The notes under the pieces are model-generated. The model saw only the letters and a list, made by a program, of their open reading frames with translations. It did not search any database and was not told the DNA's origin. Shown here one piece after another: positions 1 to 7,617 of a stretch of 30,407 nt of DNA (position 1 is its first letter; the number at the start of each line of letters is the position of its first letter). A program made the translations under genes and the position numbers. The DNA comes from Methanarcanum sp963640855 (GTDB taxonomy: Archaea; Thermoplasmatota; Thermoplasmata; Methanomassiliicoccales; Methanomethylophilaceae), in contig CAVIAJ010000020.1 in the NCBI GenBank assembly GCA_963640855.1, forward strand, positions 1-30,407, written 5' to 3'.

Positions 1-56
1 AATACCCGCAGAACAAATCAAAAGAAGTTACCTACCAGAATTGCCGAACACAGTAG
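1..56. repeat. Terminal inverted repeat, left copy (56 bp)
   Basis: These bases are identical to the reverse complement of the last 56 bases of the window; identity stops at position 57 (g here, t in the reverse complement of the other end). Bases 41-47 (ttgccga) can also pair with 58-64 (tcggcaa), but this hairpin is unique to the left end. Read inward, frame 2 is open through the repeat and stops at 101-103, so the repeat could be the 3' part of a repeated coding sequence lying outside. Contig-end sharing of one assembly k-mer (about 55) is the likeliest origin. Confidence 0.9.
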
Positions 57-170
57 GTCGGCAAACATTCATTTTCTGTGTGATTTGTACATTTCAGTCT
101 TAAAACTGTATTTCATGAGACATGTGCAGGCCCTTGCGGCAATGCATATGTCGGCTGTGTATGAATATGG

Positions 171-178
171 TTTTTATC
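171..178 (+). promoter_or_regulatory. TATA box for fumarase genes
   Basis: TTTTTATC lies 26-33 nt before the ATG at 204, the usual archaeal TATA-to-start distance for a leaderless mRNA, and it decides between the ATGs at 186 and 204. The 13 bases 171-183 recur exactly in the riboflavin kinase promoter at 18697-18709 on the opposite strand. The stretch 57-170 shows no other clear feature. Confidence 0.5.
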
Positions 179-203
179 GGCGGATATGTATGGGGAAAAC
201 ATC

Positions 204-1073
204 ATGATAGTAATGCCCGAAACAGTGGATGAGACCGTCGTCAGACTCCTCCGCCTTGCGAACACGAGGCTGTCTCACGACATAGGCTGGGCGCTCGAAG
301 CGGCCGCAGGTTGGGAAACGAAAGAGACAGCTTACTCGCAGCTCGGATGTATTATGGATAACGTGAAAAAAGCCGAGTTCCTGGGCAGGCCGATGTGTCA
401 GGACACGGGGATACCTGTGTTCTATGTATCCGGTAAGTTCGATTCTTCGGTAGGCGGAAAGATTGCCGAAGGAGTGAGGAGAGCTACGAAAGAGATACCT
501 CTGAGACCGAATGCAGTCGATCCTCTCACGAGAGAAAACAGCGGAGACAACCTCGGAGAAGGAATGCCGATAATCCACTACCGCCCTACGGACAATGATT
601 ATCTTGAGATTACCGTACTGCCGAAGGGAGCGGGATCCGAGAACATGACGAAACTCGCGATGCTCAATCCGTCCGAAGGAATAGAGGGTGTAAAGAAATT
701 CATCATCGATACCGTTCTCAACGCAGGAGGACGTCCGTGTCCCCCGTCGATTGTAGGTGTGGGAATAGGCGGTATGTCGGATACATGCATGGAAATGGCC
801 AAAGAGGCGCTTCTGATGCCCGTAGGAAAGAGAAACCCCGATCCCGCATTGGAAGCGTTGGAAGATGAGTTATTCATTGCTTTGAATTCAAGCGGTCTCG
901 GGCCTATGGGATTGGGCGGAAATTCAACTGCACTTTCTGTAAGAATCAGGAAAGCATACTGTCACACCGCAAGTCTGCCCGTAGCCGTAAATATCGGATG
1001 CTGGGCCACCAGGAGGGCAACCGCAAGAATCATGCCCGACGGTACCGTCGAATATTATCAGGAGGGAGAATGA
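204..1073 (+). CDS. fumA: Fumarate hydratase class I, alpha subunit
   Basis: This is the alpha (TtdA-type) subunit of a two-subunit iron-sulfur fumarase, which interconverts fumarate and malate in the cytoplasm. Counting from the ATG at 204, the cluster ligands expected for the family are visible: Cys65 in MCQDTG, Cys179 in GRPCPPSIVGVGIGG, and Cys266 in VNIGCWATRRATA. The family motif HTASLP starts at His254. The length (289 aa) is normal for a separate alpha subunit. An in-frame ATG at 186 would add six residues, but the TATA box at 171-178 makes 204 the better start. The stop codon overlaps the beta-subunit start, so the two are made from one transcript. The alternative, an L(+)-tartrate dehydratase alpha subunit, cannot be excluded from sequence alone, but fumarase is the usual role in archaea. 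Confidence 0.93.
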   Translation: MIVMPETVDETVVRLLRLANTRLSHDIGWALEAAAGWETKETAYSQLGCIMDNVKKAEFLGRPMCQDTGIPVFYVSGKFDSSVGGKIAEGVRRATKEIPLRPNAVDPLTRENSGDNLGEGMPIIHYRPTDNDYLEITVLPKGAGSENMTKLAMLNPSEGIEGVKKFIIDTVLNAGGRPCPPSIVGVGIGGMSDTCMEMAKEALLMPVGKRNPDPALEALEDELFIALNSSGLGPMGLGGNSTALSVRIRKAYCHTASLPVAVNIGCWATRRATARIMPDGTVEYYQEGE

Positions 1074-1633
1074 TGGAGTTTCTTATTTCACCGGTAAAAG
1101 AATCCGACGCACGTTCGCTGAAGGTCGGAGATATCGTTTACGTAACAGGAAAAATCATCACCGGAAGGGATGAGATGCACCTCCGTGTGATTGAATATCT
1201 CAATGAAGGCAAAGAAATTCCCGAAAATCTCCGCGGATGCACTCTGTATCACTGCGGACCTATTCTCGCAAAAACAGAAAACGGATACGAACCCGTTGCC
1301 GCAGGACCTACGACCAGCGCACGTATGAACAGTACGGAATCGAGAGTAATCAAAGAACTCGGCATTCATGCAGTCATCGGAAAAGGCGGAATGTCAGATG
1401 ACGTGGTTGAAACGATGAAAGAATGCGGATGTGTATATCTTGCCGCCACAGGCGGCGCGGGAGTAACACTCGCGGAAGGTCTTTCACGCGTAAGCGGAGT
1501 CGAATGGGAAGATCTCGGAATGGCGGAAGCCGCATGGATTTTCGATGCGGTACGTTTCGGACCGCTGATCGTTGCAATCGACAGTAACGGTAACAATCTG
1601 TACAAAGACGTCAGAGATTCCCTGAAGAGATGA
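1073..1633 (+). CDS. fumB: Fumarate hydratase class I, beta subunit
   Basis: This is the beta (TtdB-type) subunit that pairs with the preceding alpha subunit to complete the class I fumarase active site. Family signatures are TGRDEMH near the N-terminus, HCGPI, GPTTSARMN and IGKGGM. At 186 aa the length is normal for a stand-alone beta subunit. There are two adjacent ATGs at 1070 and 1073. AGGAGG at 1060-1065 is 4 nt from the first and 7 nt from the second, so 1073 is preferred. The start overlaps the alpha-subunit stop (ATGATG), which implies translational coupling. The gene ends one base before the stop codon of the convergent gene, with no room for a separate terminator. In bacterial FumA/FumB the two parts are fused; the split form is the archaeal arrangement. 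Confidence 0.92.
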   Translation: MEFLISPVKESDARSLKVGDIVYVTGKIITGRDEMHLRVIEYLNEGKEIPENLRGCTLYHCGPILAKTENGYEPVAAGPTTSARMNSTESRVIKELGIHAVIGKGGMSDDVVETMKECGCVYLAATGGAGVTLAEGLSRVSGVEWEDLGMAEAAWIFDAVRFGPLIVAIDSNGNNLYKDVRDSLKR

Positions 1634-1634
1634 T

Positions 1635-2480
1635 TCATTTCTTTTTCTTGGGTTTCGAACGCACCATGCAGTACGCAGTGAACGCAACGATACCTACGGT
1701 GATGACGACTGCAAGTACTGTCAGAATATGGTTCAGATCCATATTCAGAGGCCCGTGGTCTCTGACCATACGGGCATCCTCAAGATATGTGGTTTCGGCC
1801 CGATTGACAACAACCGTTCCGTCGACTGTGACATAACCGTTCATGCTCATGGATATTTTGTATTCCCCTGTAGGGCATTTGCCAATCTGGAAGTAACCGC
1901 CGTTGGATGTGGCGGTACTTGCAATAACCTTACCGTCTGCGTTCTTGATAACGACGGATGCACCGTTGAGACCGGCTACCGCGGATGTGTCCGCAACAAC
2001 CCTTCCCGAAACGGAACCGAAGGAAGTGAACATTGCAAACGAGTGAAGATCGCTGTCACCCAATGTGTACGTTACTTTCTCTCTGAGCTGACCTATCGAA
2101 GATGACAGGTGATAACAGATGTGTTTGTCTTTGTATTCATAGTTACTTTCGACCTGCGACGGAAGATTGCACATAGAATAACCTTCCAGACTGAACGATA
2201 TCAGACAGTCTCCCGAATTGGTGCCCCCGGGAATTCCGGATACTGCGAAATGTCCTTCGGAATCGATTCCCTTTGTACTTTTCCATCCGAATTCCGACGA
2301 ACCCGAGAGAGGATAGTATACCGTGATAACCACAGAATCGTTTGACGACAGTACACCGTTGATTTTCAGATATCCTTCCACCGTTGCGGACGAATCGTCC
2401 GCCGAAACCGTATCAATCAGCGGTATGCTGATAACAACAAGCGCTGCAGCGAACAACGATAGCAGGATTTTACTGTTCAT
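1635..2480 (-). CDS. Surface-anchored protein with two carboxypeptidase-regulatory-like domains
   Basis: The 281-residue product begins with a clear signal peptide (residues 1-27, hydrophobic core then ...VSA before DD). Two beta-sandwich segments of the carboxypeptidase D regulatory-like type follow, at about 32-105 (VEGYLKINGVL ... HFAVSGIPGG) and 155-228 (GSVSGRVVADTS ... GYFQIGKCPTGEYKISM). A single membrane helix at about 247-270 and a basic tail, RSKPKKKK, come last. The protein should therefore sit outside the membrane, held by its C-terminus, with only the lysine tail inside. It is divergent from the GT-C module on its right. The family is used for adhesion or structural roles in archaeal envelopes, but no specific function can be assigned. 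Calling it a substrate or partner of the neighbouring glycosyltransferases would be speculation from position. Confidence 0.85.
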   Translation of the reverse strand: MNSKILLSLFAAALVVISIPLIDTVSADDSSATVEGYLKINGVLSSNDSVVITVYYPLSGSSEFGWKSTKGIDSEGHFAVSGIPGGTNSGDCLISFSLEGYSMCNLPSQVESNYEYKDKHICYHLSSSIGQLREKVTYTLGDSDLHSFAMFTSFGSVSGRVVADTSAVAGLNGASVVIKNADGKVIASTATSNGGYFQIGKCPTGEYKISMSMNGYVTVDGTVVVNRAETTYLEDARMVRDHGPLNMDLNHILTVLAVVITVGIVAFTAYCMVRSKPKKKK

Positions 2481-2502
2481 CGTTATGATATTAAATTCGT
2501 TG

Positions 2503-2510
2503 TTTATATT
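2503..2510 (-). promoter_or_regulatory. TATA box for the surface protein
   Basis: On the minus strand this reads AATATAAA, 23-30 nt before the ATG at 2480. That geometry implies a leaderless transcript. Confidence 0.5.
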
Positions 2511-2600
2511 ACCTGTCGCTCAGGGGCAGCGGAAAATTCCGGGAAAGACCGTTTCGGTACATTGTGTTCTTCTCAATACCCAGTCGGAATGTCTGCGAAG

Positions 2601-2609
2601 AATTATTAG
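2601..2609 (+). promoter_or_regulatory. Probable TATA box for the first GT-C module
   Basis: AATTATTAG is centred 41 nt before the ATG at 2646, so transcription would begin at about 2630. That is downstream of the ATG at 2622, which argues for the later start. Confidence 0.4.
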
Positions 2610-2645
2610 GATGCGGCACCTATGTTTCCTTCGGACAGGGATCAC

Positions 2646-4181
2646 ATGTCGGGACGGTTAATATCATTCGCGGAAAAGACGGGACATCCCCTGCTTGCGG
2701 TAATCGTTCTCGGCGTGATTATAAGAATAATTCTGGCGCCGACACTGACATTCAACATAGATGTTGCATACTGGGCCGAGGTTATCGACGTTTTTCAGAA
2801 CGGTTTCGGTCTGTACGGTACCGCAGGATATTACTACACCCCGATTTGGGGATACTGCCTCGGTTTTATCGCATTCATAATGCAGATCCTGGGAATCACC
2901 GATTTCGGAACATTTGCTCCGGAGCTGTACCATCTTGTCAATGAGAGTTTCAAGATTTCCGCATACGTAACATCCGTCGAATTCAACACAGTTCTGAAAT
3001 TATTCCTGATTGCGGTGGATGTTGCCGTTGCAGTGATTATTTACAGATTTACGATGAAATTTGCCGATGATGAAAGAAAAGGATGTTTCGCATCTCTGCT
3101 GTGGATGCTATCTCCGCTGATTATAACGCAGTCATCCGTGCACGGAATGTTCGACAACATCTCCGCACTGCTGATTCTTCTTACGGTAATGGCTGCAATC
3201 GACAGAAAATACCTGATTGCAGGTTCATTGTTCTCATTGGCGGTACTGACCAAATTCTTTCCGTTGTTCTTTGCGTTCTTCCTCATAGCGTGTGTTCTGA
3301 AGAAAGAAGGCGTGAATGCCGACGGAGCGAAGTGTCTTCTGAAGGCGTTGGCCGGATTCTTTGTCACTGCGGCAATCGTATACATTCCGAACATTGCGAA
3401 CGGGGATTTCTGGAGTTCCTTCTATTTCCTTGCGTACAGGCTGGGAATAGACAGAGGAATGCTGTCATCGATAGGGCCGATCGAAACAGCCGTTGTGTTC
3501 ACGGCAATCGCGGTACTGATTGTGGCGGTACTTCTGATTGCGGCGGCATACGGGGAGAGGATTATGGCATATGCCCACAGTATAGATCCCAAGGTAAGGG
3601 ATCACAAGGTTGCCGTATTCCTTGCAGTCATCGCACTTCTGCTGATTGTTGCATTACTCGTCAGGACATTTCTGTCGGCTGACGGTCTTTTATCCTTGGG
3701 TTTCGGAGGTGTCGCCGCAGTCTGCATATTCTCGATATTCCTGGAGGTTTACCTGGGATACAGGCTGCTGATGTCTGAGAGAGATGACGGTACATTCAGA
3801 ATGACGTTGCTTTTCCTCACGGCGACGGCGGTTATTCTCTGGCCGTGCGCTCCGTCGTATGTGCTTGTGATGGTACCGTTCATAATAATTTACGCAGTAA
3901 CAGTCGATACCGGCTACGTGAAACCGTACATCGTAATGTCCGTTGCATTGACGCTGATGGAGATTACCGCATACATGACATCTCCTACATCGTTAATTAT
4001 GGCACTGACGGGAGACGTATCCGTCATGGTCCCGGTTTATGAATTCCTGGCATATCCTGTATTTATGGATATTACCGGAACGACGGTACTCACGGCAGTA
4101 TTCGGTTCGATTGCGTACTTCTCCGTCATTTACATTCCGTTCAGATGGTACCGCGCATACTACAGGGAGGGAAAATCATGA
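2646..4181 (+). CDS. GT-C/GT87-like polytopic membrane glycosyltransferase (module 1)
   Basis: The 511-residue protein is almost entirely membrane helices (about 11-13). GT-C features are visible: an acidic residue in the first outer loop (Asp39 in TFNIDVAYW), an aromatic-Pro segment after it (GYYYTPIW, about 61-68), and a conserved MFDNISAL stretch. GT-C enzymes transfer sugars from polyprenyl-phosphate donors on the outer face of the membrane. Substrate and sugar are unknown. It is clearly homologous to the leftward gene at 6195-7559: both carry ILAP.LT, WGY..GFI, MFDNISAL, SLA.L.K.FP and a PNI...NG/EGN segment. An ATG at 2622 would add eight residues; 2646 is preferred from the promoter position. 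Its stop overlaps the next start by 4 nt (ATGA), so the two products are translationally coupled and probably cooperate. Confidence 0.8.
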   Translation: MSGRLISFAEKTGHPLLAVIVLGVIIRIILAPTLTFNIDVAYWAEVIDVFQNGFGLYGTAGYYYTPIWGYCLGFIAFIMQILGITDFGTFAPELYHLVNESFKISAYVTSVEFNTVLKLFLIAVDVAVAVIIYRFTMKFADDERKGCFASLLWMLSPLIITQSSVHGMFDNISALLILLTVMAAIDRKYLIAGSLFSLAVLTKFFPLFFAFFLIACVLKKEGVNADGAKCLLKALAGFFVTAAIVYIPNIANGDFWSSFYFLAYRLGIDRGMLSSIGPIETAVVFTAIAVLIVAVLLIAAAYGERIMAYAHSIDPKVRDHKVAVFLAVIALLLIVALLVRTFLSADGLLSLGFGGVAAVCIFSIFLEVYLGYRLLMSERDDGTFRMTLLFLTATAVILWPCAPSYVLVMVPFIIIYAVTVDTGYVKPYIVMSVALTLMEITAYMTSPTSLIMALTGDVSVMVPVYEFLAYPVFMDITGTTVLTAVFGSIAYFSVIYIPFRWYRAYYREGKS

Positions 4182-5149
4182 AGGACCGCGCAGTCGCCGT
4201 CATCATCATACTGTTCGTTATTTCTCTGATAATCGGAGAGGCATATGTCTATCTCAACGGTCACAACGGTCATGAAGTCTCCGCGGAGATTACATCCGAC
4301 GGACATATTGCGTATGAAATCACAGGCTCCGCATCGGAATACAGGTATGCCGTGTTCACGGAAACGAAGAATATCGACGTGCTTTACCTTTATTTCGACG
4401 AGAATCACAAATACGATCCCGTAGAAACCGGTGCTCAGAAGGAATTTTTCTCTGTAATTTCACAGATGCTGGAGAAACGCGGTGTCAGAACCGAATATAC
4501 AGATTCGGAAAAACTCCGCGATGTTATGTCCGATCCGAAATCTTCGGTATTTGTTATAAGCGGTGCGTTACCGGATACAGTATACGGTAAATCATCCGTA
4601 TTCGAGGAATGGATGACTGCCGGAGGTACGCTTTATTGGTCGGGACCGGAGGTCGGAAGATATGTTTCATCATCCGACGGAATCCAAGATTCGGGAAAAG
4701 GATACTTCGGAGGAGATGTTTGCGATGTTCCCGAAACTTACGGCCACAGGGCATCGAAAATGCAGGAATACACCAGAACACTCTATTACGGCTGTTTATA
4801 CGGTCTGAAGGCAGACCGTTCCGATTCGAAACCTCTGTCTTTCATTTCAAAGGATGGTTATTCGTCGGTGAGTGTATCGAAGTTACTGGGAGGAAACATC
4901 ACCGTTTTCGGAGGAGATATTACGAAGACGGTAACGGTGTCTCAGGATGTTACCGACCGTACGTGCTGCGCAGATCTGATTGTATGCGGCCTTACGTACA
5001 AATCGGAAGGATTGGAAACAGGACACGGAACATCTCCCGGAATGGCATACGGCGTAACCGATGCCGTCGTGACGGGAAAGAACGATGTTGCTTTCTTCAT
5101 AAGCACGGGTTCTCCCGCATCCGATTGGTCGAAATGCATTCATTTCTGA
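4178..5149 (+). CDS. Single-pass membrane protein with GATase1-like outer domain (module 1 partner)
   Basis: The protein has 323 residues: an N-terminal signal anchor (about 4-24, MKDRAVAVII...IIGEAYVY), then a soluble domain that should face outside. The central part, with a strand ending VFVISGALPDTVY (about 125-136), a helix FEEWMTAGG, and then GGTLYWSGPEVGRY (149-162), resembles the class I glutamine amidotransferase-like / ThuA / DUF4350 fold. I see no cysteine nucleophile in a G-C-G elbow, so amidotransferase activity is unlikely. It is homologous along its length to the gene at 5150-6202. The start is fixed by GGGAGGG just upstream and by the ATGA overlap with the glycosyltransferase stop. 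The longer reading frame from 4145 lies inside the upstream gene. No named family is claimed, and the role beside a GT-C enzyme is unknown. Confidence 0.78.
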   Translation: MKDRAVAVIIILFVISLIIGEAYVYLNGHNGHEVSAEITSDGHIAYEITGSASEYRYAVFTETKNIDVLYLYFDENHKYDPVETGAQKEFFSVISQMLEKRGVRTEYTDSEKLRDVMSDPKSSVFVISGALPDTVYGKSSVFEEWMTAGGTLYWSGPEVGRYVSSSDGIQDSGKGYFGGDVCDVPETYGHRASKMQEYTRTLYYGCLYGLKADRSDSKPLSFISKDGYSSVSVSKLLGGNITVFGGDITKTVTVSQDVTDRTCCADLIVCGLTYKSEGLETGHGTSPGMAYGVTDAVVTGKNDVAFFISTGSPASDWSKCIHF

Positions 5150-6202
5150 TTACAGACGTGCCGTACCGTGATAATCCGCACAGCGACCGTATTCAGGGAA
5201 GTATCCGCCGAGATAGATGTATACGGAACGGTATCCCGCAGACGGCGGAATCCCGGATGTTTCCGTAACAGTTGTTCTTGTCACCGTACCGGATTCATGT
5301 ACGGCAATCTTCGATTCCGAGCAGAGATGTGCCGCGATAATCTGCGCCAAATCCGCACGCTGTGCGTTGGAGTAATTTCCGGCCACAATACACACAGTAC
5401 CCTTTCCGTTTTCGACAAAAGCGATACTCGAGTATTCTTTTTCACAGAATCCCACGGCAAGATATCCTGTACTCAATGCGGAAACATTCACGCCGTATTT
5501 CACGCTGTTACCGGACAGCGACAGGGCGTTTTTGTAATCATTGGATGTGATTTCGCTGTACGCCTTATCCGTATCTTCGGTATTGAGACAGTCCGATGAC
5601 AGAAGGAACATCTTCTGATAATCCGCACTGACATCGACCAGACCGTCGGCCGTGGAGTAACATGAACCGATCAATCCTCCTGCCCAGTAAAGACATCCGC
5701 CGGTTTTGATCCATGTGAGTATCGAATCCGAATCATTTCCTCTGTAAACTGTGTCGGGAAGTGCGCCCGAAACGCAGATAAGTCCTTTTCTGCATGTATT
5801 GTCCGAAATATCATCGTTCAGAGCTTTGCCGAGTTCTTCGGCGTTTACTTTCGTTACGCTCACACTGCGGTTCGACAGCTGATGTATGAGCTGACTTACG
5901 TAGTAACTCTGATCGAGTTTCGTAGACCCTATCGGCTGATCCACTTCCTTCAGATTCGAAGGATATGTTTCGTCATAATACAGGTAATATTCCGACAGAG
6001 GTGCGGAGCTTCCGTTATCGGAGAGAATCACATCGTAACAGTTGGAAATTCCGGAGTGTACAGTATACGTGAATGAATCCGATGTAATTTCGGAATCGAC
6101 GGAATATGTGTTTTCGGCGTTGAACGTGTACACATACACTTCGCCGATCAATATTACTGCCAATACGAGTACGGCGATGATTACGATGCCTCTGTCACGC
6201 AT
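5150..6202 (-). CDS. Single-pass membrane protein with GATase1-like outer domain (module 2 partner)
   Basis: This 350-residue paralogue of the convergent gene at 4178-5149 starts with the same signal-anchor pattern (MRDRGIVIIAVL...LIGEVYVY). It shares the core SGALPDTVY (145-153) and the GGCLYWAGG segment (168-176), and the C-termini also correspond. The ATG at 6202 is chosen over the GTG at 6211 because GGGTGGG lies at the right distance and because the alignment with the paralogue then begins at the same residue. The start overlaps the upstream glycosyltransferase stop by 8 nt, mirroring the 4-nt overlap in module 1. The TAA stop abuts the TGA of the convergent paralogue with no base between. 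Function is unknown. A cell-surface accessory role to the GT-C enzyme is inferred only from the repeated pairing. Confidence 0.78.
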   Translation of the reverse strand: MRDRGIVIIAVLVLAVILIGEVYVYTFNAENTYSVDSEITSDSFTYTVHSGISNCYDVILSDNGSSAPLSEYYLYYDETYPSNLKEVDQPIGSTKLDQSYYVSQLIHQLSNRSVSVTKVNAEELGKALNDDISDNTCRKGLICVSGALPDTVYRGNDSDSILTWIKTGGCLYWAGGLIGSCYSTADGLVDVSADYQKMFLLSSDCLNTEDTDKAYSEITSNDYKNALSLSGNSVKYGVNVSALSTGYLAVGFCEKEYSSIAFVENGKGTVCIVAGNYSNAQRADLAQIIAAHLCSESKIAVHESGTVTRTTVTETSGIPPSAGYRSVYIYLGGYFPEYGRCADYHGTARL

Positions 6203-7559
6203 TCTGCCCACCCTTCTTCCAACGGGATGTAATTTTATCTACCGCTCTGCCGATTTTCGGCCATTTCTCTGAGATGTCCTCTCTGAACATCAGCAAAACA
6301 ACGGATGCGACACCGATATATTCCAGGAATGTGAAGAGATTGTTGAAATAGAACATCAGCGGGGTTCCCAGGATTTTTGTCTCGAATGCGTACATCATAT
6401 CCACAATCCATTCCGGAGACGGCCATCCCCAGAACGTTGATACCGACGACAATATGCTGAAGTTGTCCTGTATGAATGCCGAGAGCATTGCCGCACATCC
6501 CACAATCCACCAGCACAGGGTGTATCTGCGGTCGGATGTGCAGATGTTGATTGCAAGGAACGGCATGATGACAATCACATACTGGGGATTCAGGCCCATG
6601 ATGAACGATATCACCATTACACAGGGAACATATTTCAGGAGCATTGTGTCTGGATCTCCCTCTTCTCTGCGGAAACGGTATGCAATCAGCAATTCCAGAA
6701 CTACGGTGAGACTTGTCGTTATGATACTGAAGAGTGTGTTTCTGCTTCCTCTGTCTGTGATTAACGTAAGCGTCGATTCGATGTTGCCTTCGATGATATT
6801 TGGAAGCATGATTACAACTGCGGCACTCATGAAACCGAGAACGGCGAGAACCAATCTGCGGATAATCTCGTTCTTTTCGGCGTATTTTTTAATGATATAC
6901 AGCACAAGAATCAATGCGCATACGGCAGGGAACAGTTTGAGCAATGTCGCCAGCGAAAGAAATACTCCTGCAATGAAATAATGATCCTTACGTACGAATA
7001 TGATGCACAGAAGAAGGAACAGTGCGGAAATATTGTCAAACATCGCCTGAGAACCGCTCATGTATGCGACTATCGGACACAGATACCACAATGCGAATGC
7101 AAAAACGGCTTTTCTGTGGCTGTCCGTAATTTCAAAGACTGTTTTGTGAACAAGATACCCTACAATCAAATCCACAATGATAAGCGGAATTTTTATCGCT
7201 GTGTTGAATTCGGGAGATGTTATCGTAGACAGGTGCCATACATGCTCCAAATCGCACATCGGGAATAATTCCGTCACCGATACGCCGAACACGTCTACGG
7301 ACAGGAACGCATTCCATATCATGTCTATGAATCCCATAATATATCCCCACACTGGGAGGTAGAAGTATCCTGTTAGTTCGTACAGACCGTTTCCCGAGTT
7401 GATGTTCTGCATTATCACTCCCCAGTGATATGCATCATACTCATACGTCAGCATGGGTGCCAAAATAAGACGGACAGCCGTACCTACGATAAGGACCAAT
7501 AACAACGGTTTTCCTATCCCGGAAATTATTCCGGTATGCTGTACGGGTTCGTCTCCCAT
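6195..7559 (-). CDS. GT-C/GT87-like polytopic membrane glycosyltransferase (module 2)
   Basis: The 454-residue protein is mostly membrane helices. The first outer loop holds Asp42 in TYEYDAYHWG, followed by GYFYLPVWGY (64-73), the positions where GT-C enzymes keep the catalytic acid and the aromatic/Pro loop. It is homologous to 2646-4181 but about 57 residues shorter, mainly through the loss of helices in the second half. Transcription runs left, and the gene overlaps its partner at 5150-6202. A TATA box at 7583-7590, 24-31 nt before the ATG, suggests its own leaderless promoter even though the same-strand gene at 7618-8940 lies only 58 nt upstream. A purine-rich AAAGGAG (7573-7579) is also present but rather far from the ATG. 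Sugar donor and acceptor are unknown. Confidence 0.8.
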   Translation of the reverse strand: MGDEPVQHTGIISGIGKPLLLVLIVGTAVRLILAPMLTYEYDAYHWGVIMQNINSGNGLYELTGYFYLPVWGYIMGFIDMIWNAFLSVDVFGVSVTELFPMCDLEHVWHLSTITSPEFNTAIKIPLIIVDLIVGYLVHKTVFEITDSHRKAVFAFALWYLCPIVAYMSGSQAMFDNISALFLLLCIIFVRKDHYFIAGVFLSLATLLKLFPAVCALILVLYIIKKYAEKNEIIRRLVLAVLGFMSAAVVIMLPNIIEGNIESTLTLITDRGSRNTLFSIITTSLTVVLELLIAYRFRREEGDPDTMLLKYVPCVMVISFIMGLNPQYVIVIMPFLAINICTSDRRYTLCWWIVGCAAMLSAFIQDNFSILSSVSTFWGWPSPEWIVDMMYAFETKILGTPLMFYFNNLFTFLEYIGVASVVLLMFREDISEKWPKIGRAVDKITSRWKKGGQNA

Positions 7560-7582
7560 GACCCGTCATAACTCCTTTGCTG

Positions 7583-7590
7583 TATAATAT
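7583..7590 (-). promoter_or_regulatory. TATA box for the second GT-C module
   Basis: ATATTATA (minus strand) lies 24-31 nt before the ATG at 7559, inside the 58-nt gap after the upstream same-strand gene. Module 2 may thus be transcribed separately from that gene. Confidence 0.45.
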
Positions 7591-7617
7591 GCCATTGACC
7601 CGATGCCGAAAACCATG

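Noticed and set aside
4178..5149. Active glutamine amidotransferase
   Set aside because: The GATase1-like segment lacks a visible nucleophile-elbow cysteine, and the protein is predicted to face outside the cell.
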